Shown one piece after another: positions 7,750 to 16,581 of a DNA stretch of 64,000 nt; position 1 is the stretch's first letter; every line of letters begins with the position of its first letter. The DNA comes from Mesorhizobium ciceri biovar biserrulae WSM1271. Its GTDB lineage: Bacteria; Pseudomonadota; Alphaproteobacteria; Rhizobiales; Rhizobiaceae. The stretch covers positions 2,441,501 through 2,505,500 of the forward strand of contig NC_014923.1 in NCBI RefSeq assembly GCF_000185905.1. Reading direction: 5' to 3'. The position numbers and the translations under genes were made by a program. The notes beneath the pieces were generated by a model. The model searched no databases. It was given only the letters and a program-made list of their open reading frames with translations, and was not told where the DNA came from.

Positions 7750-8960
7750 TTGTAGCGGTCTTTCCAGTCGCTCAACCAGCCAATCACCGGTCGATCAGAG
7801 AGATCGTAGAACCCGCCATGACTCATGGGTATCGGAAGCTCCTGCGAAGCAAGCGTCAGTTTTCTCTGCCGCAAATCTCCGACAATCGCACGGGCAGATG
7901 CGCCCTCATCACCAGTTGACTGTTGGGCTGAGTAGGCCTGAAGGAACTTGCCTTCCCAAATGACGGAAGCCTCTTCCTCCAAATCGTCAATATCGGATTG
8001 GGTGATATCCCCGTCTTGGATCAGTCGTTCCATATTATCGCGAAAGTGCAACCGCCTGGTGGTGAACTTCGTATGGAACTCAACGTTATCCTCTGAGATG
8101 TCATTGATATCCACCAATTGCTTGATGAACGTCTGGTCGAGTAGACTGTCCGGCAAAACAGGCGGAAATCTTCTGAAAAGCAGACCGCCGCTCCGAGCTT
8201 TATCGAAATATCGTCGGTATTTCTGGGTGAATTCGTCAAAGCTGATCGTGATTTTCTGCCCTGCCTTGACGGTGGCATAGGAATTTTGCCGTACCTCTGA
8301 GTCGATGGCGTGAAAAACGTCGTCAATACGTGATTGGTGTATCTGCTTCTCGGCGATGGACGCTCTGCATAGGTTGATGATTTCGTCCTTCCCCAAAGCG
8401 AACGACAGGTGCTCAAAAAAGCTCTCTGACACGGCGGCGTCGAGTGAGAGCACGTCATCGATGTAACCTTGAATCACCTGGTCTTTGCTTTTCGCCTTGA
8501 GCAACGTGATCTCAGCGACAAGCTCAGCATGACTTTTGGTGCTAGCCTTGAAGGTTTCAATGGATATCAGAAAGGCATTTTTGTCATTTTCTGACTTGTT
8601 GGATGCGAGCAGGAAGCTAGTCTTTTTAAGAAATGCAAGCTGAGAATCCACCGACGCCCGTCCATCCGCCGGGTCGATGATCAATTTGCACCAGTTCGAA
8701 ATCGATTTCCAAAGATCGCTGTCCAACGTCGTAAGGTTGATAGGAGCGCCATGTGCACTCGTCTGAACTGTGTGCTTCAGCTGGACAAGTAGATTAGTGC
8801 CGTCTGGACGCTCGATATGAACGTCATCTAAAACCTCCAAGCCCACAACTTGGCCGATTTTTAGGTTCAGCAGCTCATTTAGAAAATAATAGTACTGGTA
8901 GTCGAAACCAATTGATTTATCTTCCGCACTAGTCGTATCGACGCGCGACCTTCCGCTCAT
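7746..8960 (-). CDS. ABC-3C effector with Cap4-like PD-(D/E)XK N-terminal domain
   Basis: The 404-residue protein is the first gene of the operon. Its N-terminus (GFDYQYYYFLNELL, then LEVLDDVHIE and LLVQLKHT) has the layout of a Cap4-like nuclease fold. Candidate catalytic residues are E42, D46 and the Q60-x-K62 pair. The rest is helical and ends in a conserved-looking tail (GWLSDWKDRYK) that may be the ABC-3C C-terminal docking domain. The simplest model is that the ATPase senses damaged or foreign DNA or a stalled structure and releases the nuclease. Nuclease activity is inferred from the motif, and the trigger is unknown. Confidence 0.72.
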   Translation of the reverse strand: MSGRSRVDTTSAEDKSIGFDYQYYYFLNELLNLKIGQVVGLEVLDDVHIERPDGTNLLVQLKHTVQTSAHGAPINLTTLDSDLWKSISNWCKLIIDPADGRASVDSQLAFLKKTSFLLASNKSENDKNAFLISIETFKASTKSHAELVAEITLLKAKSKDQVIQGYIDDVLSLDAAVSESFFEHLSFALGKDEIINLCRASIAEKQIHQSRIDDVFHAIDSEVRQNSYATVKAGQKITISFDEFTQKYRRYFDKARSGGLLFRRFPPVLPDSLLDQTFIKQLVDINDISEDNVEFHTKFTTRRLHFRDNMERLIQDGDITQSDIDDLEEEASVIWEGKFLQAYSAQQSTGDEGASARAIVGDLRQRKLTLASQELPIPMSHGGFYDLSDRPVIGWLSDWKDRYK

Positions 8961-8996
8961 GGCCTACCAACAGGATTCGAGAAAACACGCTCCAAG

Positions 8997-9025
8997 TAAT
9001 TACGCCGACACCTAGCAGCTGCCAA
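8997..9025 (-). promoter_or_regulatory. Candidate sigma-70-type promoter of the ABC-3C operon
   Basis: On the minus strand TTGGCA (9020-9025) and TAATTA (8997-9002) are separated by 17 bases. Transcription would begin ~30 bases before the ATG at 8960. This is a good match in an otherwise GC-rich genome, but it is by eye only. Confidence 0.4.
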
Positions 9026-9420
9026 TCGCTATTTCAATGTACTAACGATAGGATTTGGAGCTAAGATCGATATCAATTTAAACGATTCAATCGCTGATTT
9101 CGCCTTCTCGGGTATTGAGAAGGAAGATCTGGAGATTCTTGCTCGGTTGAATAAATCTCGTCCCGTCCGGAACCGGCAGGAATCTGGTACTTTCTTTCCA
9201 ACTCAGCCTGTGCGGAGGTGGCGAGTATGTCCGCTTTCAGGTGAAGGTTCCGACCGTCCGAAATGACCGGTAAGAGGGCGCAAAGCTCACTTTTACCTCC
9301 CGCCATGCGGGCTGAATTCGGGTCAGAATGCTTGGGCGCCACTGGAAATTGGGCAGTGTTGATGCGCCCGAAGGTGGGAGGAATCACCCTCTCAAGGGTT
9401 CAGTGCAGTGGTATGGCGCT
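9026..9420. other. Gap between the ABC-3C operon and the second integrase
   Basis: There is no convincing gene. A short plus-strand open frame (~9070-9270, reading DINLNDSIADFAFSG...) has an AT-rich start and no ribosome site, so it could be a decayed fragment. The composition shifts from AT-rich to GC-rich across the stretch, which may mark the border between two inserted segments. Confidence 0.45.
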
Positions 9421-10686
9421 TCAATCACTCTTCGCCCTGGTCAATGGGTCGCCAGACCATAGGTCGGCCAGTTTTAGCGGTCTCCGATCGCCGGCAATTT
9501 GCACCCGCGCGTTTTTGCTCGCAAGTTCTTCCAGATAATCGGCCCACCATTGCATCATCTTTACGCGCTCTTCCCAGTGCTCTGCCCGGGCGTAGGCGCG
9601 ACGAACGTCGTTGTTCTCAACATGGGCCAACTGCCGCTCTATGGCGTCCGGATGCCACTTTCCGCATTCGTTCAGCAGAGTTGATGCGGTTGCTCGAAAA
9701 CCGTGCGCGGTAGCTTCTTCCTTGCCGTACCCCATACGGCGAAGGGCCGCGTTAAGCGTGTTGTCGGAAATCGGACGCAAGCCCGATCGAACACTAGGAA
9801 ACAACAGCGATCCACCACCAGAGATTCGTCTAAGTGAGGTTAGGACCCCGACGGCCTGCCTGGAAAGTGGTACGCGGTGCGGCCGTCTCATCTTCATGCG
9901 CCCTTCAGGGATGCTCCACACCGAGCTTTCGAAATCGAACTCGTCCCATCCGGCCGCACGCAACTCGCCGGGGCGGGGAAACAGCAGGGCCATCAGCTTC
10001 AGGGCGGCTCGGGTTGTAGGCTGTCCGTCAAAGGCATTGATCGCCCTCAGCAAGCCTCCCAAGGCCATAGGATCGGTAACCGCGGCACGCGGCGTGACCG
10101 TCGGACCGACGAGTGCGCCCCTGAGGGCGACCGTCGGATCTAGATCGGCGCGTGCGGTTGCGATTGCATATCGAAACACGCTGCCAATCGTGGAGCGCAG
10201 TCGCCTGGCCGACTCGTATCGACCGCGATCCTCCACGCTGCGGAGAGCGGCAAGAATTGTAACCGGATCGATCTCCCGAACGCATTTGTCCCCAAACGCT
10301 GGATAGGCAAAGTCGAGCAACCATTTGACCTTGGTGATGGTCCGGTCGGCACGTCCCTCCTTCTTCAGCTTGTCGACATAATCCTCCGCGATTGATCGAA
10401 AGGTGTCCTCTGCCGAAGCCTTTTGCAACTTACGCTCCAGTGCGGGGTCGATGCCACGTAGGAGGAGACGTTTGGCGGTATCGCGCGCCTCGCGTGCCTC
10501 AGCGAGGGAGATGAGGGGATAGCTGCCCAACGCCAGAAGCTTCTGCTTGCCGCCAAAACGATAGGCGAGGCGCCATAGGCGAGATCCGGTAGGCTGCACC
10601 CAAAGCTGGAGCCCGCCACCATCGGTCAATTTCACGAGCTTGGAAACGGGTCGGGCATTTCGGCATTTTACGTCGGAAAGGGCCAT
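9421..10686 (-). CDS. P4-type tyrosine integrase (Arm-DUF4102 family)
   Basis: The 421-residue product begins at ATG 10686 (MALSDVKCRNARP), directly after the strong site ggaggt. Longer readings to 10770 place that site inside the gene. The N-terminal DUF4102-type arm domain is clear (KLTDGGGLQLWVQPTGSRLW, LGSYPLISLAEAR). The catalytic residues are Arg in RPGELRAA (~238), HGFR (H328, R331), His in LAHVENN (~355) and Tyr in RRAYAR (~365). Its 5' end faces the 3' end of tRNA-Phe ~210 bases away, a usual arrangement for islands inserted in tRNA genes. It is unrelated in detail to the integrase at 3246-4436. Confidence 0.93.
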   Translation of the reverse strand: MALSDVKCRNARPVSKLVKLTDGGGLQLWVQPTGSRLWRLAYRFGGKQKLLALGSYPLISLAEAREARDTAKRLLLRGIDPALERKLQKASAEDTFRSIAEDYVDKLKKEGRADRTITKVKWLLDFAYPAFGDKCVREIDPVTILAALRSVEDRGRYESARRLRSTIGSVFRYAIATARADLDPTVALRGALVGPTVTPRAAVTDPMALGGLLRAINAFDGQPTTRAALKLMALLFPRPGELRAAGWDEFDFESSVWSIPEGRMKMRRPHRVPLSRQAVGVLTSLRRISGGGSLLFPSVRSGLRPISDNTLNAALRRMGYGKEEATAHGFRATASTLLNECGKWHPDAIERQLAHVENNDVRRAYARAEHWEERVKMMQWWADYLEELASKNARVQIAGDRRPLKLADLWSGDPLTRAKSD

Positions 10687-10897
10687 TTTCGGGACCTCCA
10701 TTTGGCTCATCGATACCATCAGGATCTCCAATACCAGCGAAAATACCAGCCCTCTGCCTCGTTGGACCAACTACGCCGAAATTCCACAAAACCCGACCAA
10801 CCGCGCCTTGCGCTCCAAAATCCTCAACAATTTCATGCAATTGCCGAAACAGAAGCGTAGAAGCTTCGGCGAAAGGGAGTGTCGGGAAAAGAGGGGA

Positions 10898-10973
<76 letters not shown>

Positions 10974-11292
10974 CTGTTCCGGCAAACGAAAACTCGCAGG
11001 CCGGGATTCATCGAGGCGCCGTGGGCGCCCCTTGAAAGCGCGTGGGTTATAGCACGGGAATTCGGCCTGTCCAGCGCCTAGGTGGCGATTTCAGGCAGGA
11101 AAAGCGATGCCGTGCGGCGCCCCGGTTTCCATGCCGCTTGCGGGCCGGAATCGCGCACGGCATGGCACTATCCGGCCTTCGCCATTCTTGTCCGTGCCGC
11201 TATTGCAGGCTGAAACGCCGTCACATGTCTTTTAGCCGGCGGTCGAGGCGCAGCAATGCTCGCGGCACTGGGCGCCCGCAAGTCGCCATCGC
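10974..11292. other. Gap between tRNA-Phe and the first sugar cluster
   Basis: I see no gene here. The stretch contains the tRNA-Phe promoter region on its left and the 3' flank of the AraC regulator gene on its right. Confidence 0.5.
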
Positions 11293-12186
11293 CTATCTGG
11301 CGCCGGTCACGCCGCGGCGAAAATCGGAAGGCGACATGCCGGCGAGCTTGCGGAACGACTTGTTGAAGGCGCTGAGCGAGCCGAAACCTGAATCCATGGC
11401 GACACGCAGCACATTGGCGTCCTGATGCATCAAAAGCGCCTGCGCATAGCTCAGCCGCAACAGGTTCACATACTCATTGAGCGTCATGCCGGTGGATTTC
11501 TTGAACAGGCTCATGGCGTATTTGGGATGGATGTCGGCGGCCGCGGCGATGTTCACGCAATCGATGTCATAGAGGAAGTTTTCGGCGATGAAATCGCACA
11601 TGCGTCCGACATTCCGCGACGATTGCTGGTCAAAGGGGCTGCCTGTTTCCTGGTCGGTCGGAGTTGCGGATACCAGCCGATAGGGCTCGAACCGCACTCG
11701 CTCCAGCCGCAGCAGCAATTCGTTGACGGCATGTTCGGCCTTGGCCTGGTCGCCGGACCGGGCGTAGCGGTTCCAGCGCTCGAAATTATGGTTGTCGGAC
11801 TGGTCGGTGGCTGATGTCACCAGTGTTGCGCCCGTCATCAGCCGATGCCTTATATCCGTGGGCAGGTGCAGCCGGAAGAAATGCACCAGCGGCAGATGCG
11901 CTCCGGCATAGATGGCGTCGTCGGACAAATCGTCCATCTGGTGCGGCAGGCCACCCCAGAACAGGCACATCTCGCCGGCCGAAAGCGAAATCTCGTGGTC
12001 GTTCATGCGGTAATGCACGCTGCCGCGCACGATGAAATTAACCTCGACCTGGGCGTGCCAATGCGGCTTGAGCATCACCAACGGATTGGTGTGAAACATC
12101 TGCAGGAGCAGCGGCAGGCCTTCCACGCTGCTGGCCCCAGGCTGGTAGAACGGCCGTTCAGGCATCTTACTTTCCGCCAATTTCAT
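11293..12186 (-). CDS. AraC-family regulator of the first sugar cluster
   Basis: This 297-residue regulator has an N-terminal cupin-type sensor (PHWHAQVEVNFIVRGSVHYR, with the histidines of a jelly-roll pocket) and two C-terminal helix-turn-helix motifs (VNIAAAADIHPKYAMSLFKK and VLRVAMDSGFGSLSAFNKSFRK). The layout resembles MelR-like AraC proteins. The start at 12186 (MKLAESKMPERPF) follows aaaggga; an upstream start at 12222 is possible. It is divergent from the ABC importer and presumably controls it in response to the imported sugar. Confidence 0.88.
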   Translation of the reverse strand: MKLAESKMPERPFYQPGASSVEGLPLLLQMFHTNPLVMLKPHWHAQVEVNFIVRGSVHYRMNDHEISLSAGEMCLFWGGLPHQMDDLSDDAIYAGAHLPLVHFFRLHLPTDIRHRLMTGATLVTSATDQSDNHNFERWNRYARSGDQAKAEHAVNELLLRLERVRFEPYRLVSATPTDQETGSPFDQQSSRNVGRMCDFIAENFLYDIDCVNIAAAADIHPKYAMSLFKKSTGMTLNEYVNLLRLSYAQALLMHQDANVLRVAMDSGFGSLSAFNKSFRKLAGMSPSDFRRGVTGAR

Positions 12187-12234
12187 ATTCCCTTTGACGG
12201 CGACAGGCCTTGCCCGGTGCATAGTCTAGCCACG

Positions 12235-12245
12235 CTCACAGTGAG
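12235..12245. promoter_or_regulatory. CTCAC-A-GTGAG palindrome in the divergent sugar promoter
   Basis: A perfect 5+1+5 palindrome lies 27 bases before the binding-protein start, in the short divergent gap with the AraC regulator. It could be an operator or an mRNA leader hairpin. A palindrome this short can occur by chance. Confidence 0.25.
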
Positions 12246-12271
12246 AGAGCAAATGAAATGGGAGGATTTCA

Positions 12272-13543
12272 ATGCGCATCACAATGACCTGCGCCGCGCT
12301 CGCGCTTGCCCTGGGCTCAGCCCCGGCCTTCGCGCAATCCGGCGAAATCACCATCTGGAGCTGGAATGTCGCGGCTTCATCGCTGAAAGCGACCATTGCC
12401 GGCTTCAACAAGCAATTTCCCGACGTCAAGGTCACGGTCCAGGATCTCGGCAACCAGCCGACTTACGACAAGTCGATCGCCGGCTGCGCCGCCGGCGGCG
12501 TCGGGCTGCCTGATGTCGTCACCATCGAGAACGGCGAGGCCGAGAATTACTGGAGCCAGTTCCCCGACTGCTTCGTCGACCTGCATACGCTCGGTTACAC
12601 AGCCGACGACCAGAAAAAATTCCCTGATTTCAAGCGCACCGAGCTGGAAGTGGGCGACAAGGCCTACGCGATGCCGTGGGATTCCGGCCCGGTGGCCGCC
12701 TTTTATCGCCGCGACTTCTACGAAAAGGCCGGCGTCGATCCGGCTTCGATCAAGACCTGGGACGATTTCATCGCCGCCGGCAAGAAAATCCAGTCCGCCA
12801 ATCCTGGCGTCTCGATGACCAATGCCGATTTCAACGGCGACTCGGAATTCTTCCGCATGATCTCCAACGAACAGGGCTGCGCCTATTTCTCCGAGGACGG
12901 ACAATCGATCACGGTCAACCAGCCCAAATGCGTCGATGCCATGACCAAGGTCAAGGAGATGAAGGACGCCGGCATCATCTCGTCGGCCGACTGGGGCACC
13001 AAGATCACCAACAACACCGCCGGCACCGTCGCCACCCAGATCTATGGCGGCTGGTATGAGGGCACCATTCGCACCGAATCTGCCGGCGAAAACGGCAAAT
13101 GGGGCGTCTATCTGATGCCGAGCCTCACCGCCGACGGGCCGCGCGCCGCCAATCTCGGCGGGTCCTCGCTGGCCATCACCTCGGCTTCCAAGAACAAGGA
13201 GGCTGCCTACGCCTATCTGAAATACACGCTCGGAACCAATGAAGGCCAGATCACGATGCTGAAGGAGTTCGGCCTGGTACCGTCCCTGGTCTCGGCACTC
13301 GACGATCCCTATGTCGCACAAGGCCTGTCTTACTGGGGGGGCCAGGCGGTATGGAAGGACATTCTCGGCACCTTGCCGAAGGTTGTTCCGAGCCGCGGCA
13401 CGCAGTTCCAGAGCGACGCCGAAATCATCGTCCGCGCCGTGCAGACCAAGTATCTGACCGGCGGCTATCCGGACGCCAAGGCGGCGCTCGACGATGCCGC
13501 AAGCCAGATCGCGGCGGCGACCGGACTGCCCGTCAAATCTTGA
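12272..13543 (+). CDS. Sugar ABC importer, periplasmic binding protein
   Basis: The 423-residue protein has a signal peptide cut near AFAQSG, followed by the classic start of carbohydrate-binding proteins of the CUT1 type (GEITIWSWNVAASSLKATIAGFNKQFP). Internal segments typical of this family are seen (AMPWDSGPVAAFYRRDFYEKAGVDP, LGGSSLAITSASKNKEAAYAYLKY). It delivers the substrate to the two permeases encoded just downstream, from which it is separated by a repeat element. The sugar cannot be read from sequence. A ggagg site precedes the ATG. Confidence 0.92.
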   Translation: MRITMTCAALALALGSAPAFAQSGEITIWSWNVAASSLKATIAGFNKQFPDVKVTVQDLGNQPTYDKSIAGCAAGGVGLPDVVTIENGEAENYWSQFPDCFVDLHTLGYTADDQKKFPDFKRTELEVGDKAYAMPWDSGPVAAFYRRDFYEKAGVDPASIKTWDDFIAAGKKIQSANPGVSMTNADFNGDSEFFRMISNEQGCAYFSEDGQSITVNQPKCVDAMTKVKEMKDAGIISSADWGTKITNNTAGTVATQIYGGWYEGTIRTESAGENGKWGVYLMPSLTADGPRAANLGGSSLAITSASKNKEAAYAYLKYTLGTNEGQITMLKEFGLVPSLVSALDDPYVAQGLSYWGGQAVWKDILGTLPKVVPSRGTQFQSDAEIIVRAVQTKYLTGGYPDAKAALDDAASQIAAATGLPVKS

Positions 13544-13554
13544 TCACCGCTTCT

Positions 13555-13699
13555 CCTTCTCCCCTTGTGGGAGAAGGTGGATCGGCGCGATAGCGCCGAG
13601 ACGGATGACGGGTGCTCCAGCGGAGTGAGACGTTTGCGTTCCCTGGAACACCCCTCATCCGTCGCCTTCGGCGACACCTTCTCCCACAAGGGGAGAAGG
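13555..13699. repeat. RIME-like palindromic intergenic repeat
   Basis: Two perfect 25-bp inverted arms (13555-13579 and 13675-13699) bracket the element. Each arm is itself a hairpin of CCTTCTCCC and GGGAGAAGG around CTTGT. A second nested inverted pair lies inside (GACGGATGACGGGTGCTCCAG-like against its near complement), with a small GGCGCGATAGCGCC hairpin. This is the form of the RIME elements of rhizobia. It sits between the binding-protein gene and the first permease gene of one operon, where it could stabilise or attenuate the upstream message. Confidence 0.88.
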
Positions 13700-13749
13700 G
13701 AAGACCCAGGCGACGGCGTGAAACAACAAGCGGTAGAAGGAGGAGCAAG

Positions 13750-14610
13750 ATGCGCAATCGTAACGCCACGGCCTATCGCTTCCTCACGCCCTATCTGCTG
13801 ATCTTCGCGATCTTCTGGGTGTGGCCGATCATCAGCTCCTTCATGATCTCCTTCCAGGCGACGCGCACCGTGCCGTGGCGGTTCGCGCCGAGCTTCAACT
13901 GGGGCCGGTTGATCGGCGATCCGGCCTTCTTCAACGCCCTGAAGAACACGCTGCTCATCCTGGTCATCCAGGTGCCGGTGATGATCTCGCTGGCGCTCGT
14001 CATGGCGGTGCTTTTGAACTCGCCGCTCTTGAAGGCGCGTGGCCTCTACCGCTTCGCCTTCTTCGCCCCGGTCGTGGTCGGCGAGGTTGCCTATTCGGCG
14101 GTGTTCCGGCTGATGTTCAACCTCGATTTCGGCATCATCAACAAGCTCCTGAACAGCGTCGGCCTGCCCAAGATCGACTGGTTCTCCAACGTCACGCCGG
14201 CGATGGCGCTGATCATGATCGCGGTGACCTGGCGCTGGGCCGGTTACAACGCCATCATCCTGCTCGCCGGCATGCAGTCCATTCCCGAAGACGTCTACGA
14301 GGCGGCGACGCTCGACCGCGTCAGCAAGCTCAAGCAGTTCTTCTACATCACCCTGCCGCTGCTGAAGCCGGTCATCGTGTTCTGTCTCGTGCTGTCGATC
14401 ATCGGCACCATGCAGCTGTTCACCGAGCCGTTCCTGATCACCGAGCGCGGTGGGCCGGGCGGCGGCACGGAGACGCTTGGCCTGCTGCTTTACCGCCAGG
14501 GCTTTCGGTCGCTCAACTTCGGCTACGCCTCGGCCGTCGCCTACACCATGGCCGGGCTGGCGATCGCCATCACGCTGGCGCAGCTGTGGCTGACGAGGGA
14601 ACCGAAATGA
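13750..14610 (+). CDS. Sugar ABC importer permease, MalF/UgpA type
   Basis: This 286-residue inner-membrane protein has about six hydrophobic segments, beginning with [19 protein letters not shown]. The EAA loop that contacts the ATPase is clear ([28 protein letters not shown]). The start at ATG 13750 follows ggaggagc; an open frame from 13612 merely reads through the repeat element and is not part of the gene. The next permease begins inside its stop codon (ATGA overlap). It pairs with that permease to form the channel. Confidence 0.92.
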   Translation: MRNRNATAYRFLTPYLLIFAIFWVWPIISSFMISFQATRTVPWRFAPSFNWGRLIGDPAFFNALKNTLLILVIQVPVMISLALVMAVLLNSPLLKARGLYRFAFFAPVVVGEVAYSAVFRLMFNLDFGIINKLLNSVGLPKIDWFSNVTPAMALIMIAVTWRWAGYNAIILLAGMQSIPEDVYEAATLDRVSKLKQFFYITLPLLKPVIVFCLVLSIIGTMQLFTEPFLITERGGPGGGTETLGLLLYRQGFRSLNFGYASAVAYTMAGLAIAITLAQLWLTREPK

Positions 14611-15443
14611 GTTCGCGCTCCTCCGCCAGGCTGGGACGCAGCATCGCTCTGCATCTGTTCCTGACGCCGCTGGCGCTGATCTGGCTGTTTCCGCTGTGGA
14701 TGATGGTGGTGTTCTCGACCATGCCCGACAACGGCATCTTCAGCCCCGGCATCGAGCTTTTGCCGCACGGCAATTTCATCGACAATTTCAACAATCTGCA
14801 GCGCGACACGAACTTCGTCGGCGCCATCGGCATTTCGGTCTCGGTGGCGGTGACCTACACCATCCTGTCGGTGCTGCTGACGTCGATGGCCGGCTGGGCG
14901 CTGGCCCGATACCAGTTCTTCGGCAAGGGCGCGGTTGTCGCCATCATACTGGGCACCATAACGCTGCCCTATGCGGTCGTGCTGATCCCGCAGTTCATCA
15001 TGGTGGCGCGCGACTTCAAGCTCGCCAACACCTGGGTGGCGCTGATCGTTCCGCCGCTGTTCAATTCGCTCGGCGTGCTGTTCATGCGGCAGAGTTTTTC
15101 GATGATGCCGGACGACCTCTTCGATGCGGCGCGCGTCGAGGGCGTGAAGGAGTGGCGCATCTTCCTCTTTGTCGCGCTGCCTTTGGCGCGGCCGATGCTG
15201 GCCGCACTCGCCATCATCCTGTTCCTCGCCTCCTGGAACAATTATCTGTGGCCGCTTTTGATCAACAGCCAGCCTGGTTCGATGACGGCGCCGGTGGCGC
15301 TCGGCACGCTGATCGGCCTCACCAAGGTGTCATGGGGCGGCATCATGGCGGGCGCTGTAATGCTGACGGTGCCGATGCTGGTCGTCTTCGTGCTGCTGCA
15401 GCGCCATTTCATCGCCGGCATTGCCGCCGGCGCGGTCAAGTAA
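14607..15443 (+). CDS. Sugar ABC importer permease, MalG/UgpE type
   Basis: The 278-residue membrane protein begins at an ATG overlapping the previous stop (ATGA), so the two permeases are translationally coupled. Six predicted membrane segments are present, with the EAA loop [28 protein letters not shown] about two thirds along. Together with the MalF-type partner it forms the translocation pore. It is followed after eight bases by the ATPase gene. Confidence 0.92.
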   Translation: MSSRSSARLGRSIALHLFLTPLALIWLFPLWMMVVFSTMPDNGIFSPGIELLPHGNFIDNFNNLQRDTNFVGAIGISVSVAVTYTILSVLLTSMAGWALARYQFFGKGAVVAIILGTITLPYAVVLIPQFIMVARDFKLANTWVALIVPPLFNSLGVLFMRQSFSMMPDDLFDAARVEGVKEWRIFLFVALPLARPMLAALAIILFLASWNNYLWPLLINSQPGSMTAPVALGTLIGLTKVSWGGIMAGAVMLTVPMLVVFVLLQRHFIAGIAAGAVK

Positions 15444-15451
15444 GGGGCAGC

Positions 15452-16546
15452 ATGGCAACGGTCACGCTCACCAATGTCGTCAAGCGCTTCGGCGTCTTCG
15501 AGGTCGTCCATGGCGCCAGCATGGACATCAAGGACGGCGAGTTCGTCGTCTTCGTCGGCCCCTCCGGCTGCGGAAAATCGACGCTGCTCAGGATGATCGC
15601 CGGGCTCGAGGACATCAGCGGCGGCGAGATCGCCATCGGCGGCAAGGTGGTCAATGATGTCGAGGCGGCCGACCGCGGCATCGCCATGGTGTTCCAGTCC
15701 TACGCGCTGTATCCGCATATGAGCGTCGAACAGAACCTCTCTTTCGGCCTGCGCATGACCGGCAATCCAAAAGCCGACACCGAACGGCGGGTGAAGCGGG
15801 CGGCCGAGATCCTGCGCATCAGCGAATTGATGGACAGACGCCCGAAAAAACTCTCAGGCGGCCAGCGCCAGCGCGTCGCCATCGGCCGCGCCATCGTGCG
15901 CGAACCGCAGGTGTTCCTGTTCGATGAGCCGCTCTCCAATCTGGACGCCGAATTGCGCGTCCAGATGCGCGTCGAGATCTCCCGGCTTCACAAGGAACTG
16001 GGCACGACAATGATCTATGTCACCCACGACCAGACCGAGGCGATGACGCTCGCCGACAGGATCGTCGTGATGCGCGCCGGCCATATCGAGCAGATCGGCC
16101 AGCCACTCGATCTCTACGACAACCCCGACAATCAGTTCGTCGCCGGCTTTGTCGGCTCGCCGAAGATGAATTTCATCAAAGGCCGGGTTGTCGGGCACGA
16201 TGCACCTGGCGTCGTGGTCGAACTGGCGGGCCAGGAGAAGACCCGCATCACGCAACCGCTGACTGGCACTGCGCCCGAAATAGGCAGCCCAAAAATCGGC
16301 AGCAAGGTCATTGTCGGTGTGCGGCCCGAACATTTCGGCAATGCCGGAGAAGGCGACGCCGACCTTGTGGTTGCCATCGACGTGATCGAGCACCTGGGCG
16401 GCACAAGTTTCCTCTATGCCAGAACGGCCAACGGTGACGACGTGGTGATCCAGCGCGACGCGGCAAAGGTCCCTGACACGTCCGAGATCACCGTTTCCAT
16501 CCGCAAATCCTACCTGTTCGACGAAAAAGGACTGCGGCTGCGCTGA
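15452..16546 (+). CDS. Sugar ABC importer ATPase, MalK/UgpC type
   Basis: The 364-residue ATPase has Walker [10 protein letters not shown] (~residue 36), Q-loop [11 protein letters not shown], signature [14 protein letters not shown], Walker [13 protein letters not shown] and the His switch THD. A C-terminal regulatory MOBE/TOBE-type domain follows (VGVRPEHF). This is the standard energising subunit of CUT1 importers. It ends the transport part of the operon, 35 bases before the fusion oxidoreductase. Confidence 0.95.
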   Translation: MATVTLTNVVKRFGVFEVVHGASMDIKDGEFVVFVGPSGCGKSTLLRMIAGLEDISGGEIAIGGKVVNDVEAADRGIAMVFQSYALYPHMSVEQNLSFGLRMTGNPKADTERRVKRAAEILRISELMDRRPKKLSGGQRQRVAIGRAIVREPQVFLFDEPLSNLDAELRVQMRVEISRLHKELGTTMIYVTHDQTEAMTLADRIVVMRAGHIEQIGQPLDLYDNPDNQFVAGFVGSPKMNFIKGRVVGHDAPGVVVELAGQEKTRITQPLTGTAPEIGSPKIGSKVIVGVRPEHFGNAGEGDADLVVAIDVIEHLGGTSFLYARTANGDDVVIQRDAAKVPDTSEITVSIRKSYLFDEKGLRLR

Positions 16547-16581
16547 CCGCCAGCCCTTTCCAGCCTTCAAGGAGAATGACA

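Noticed and set aside
9073..9387. Minus-strand open frame between ABC-3C and the second integrase
   Set aside because: It has no ribosome site, no recognisable motif and mixed composition, so it is probably a remnant or chance.
3139..10897. Second attachment-site copy of either tRNA 3' end
   Set aside because: I searched by eye for GTTCGAGTCCCTCC and GGCGGATTCGAACC. Only an 8-base match (ggattcga near 8973) was seen, which is expected by chance.
13612..13749. N-terminal extension of the MalF-type permease
   Set aside because: It reads through the RIME-like repeat. The ATG at 13750 has the ribosome site and fits the family.
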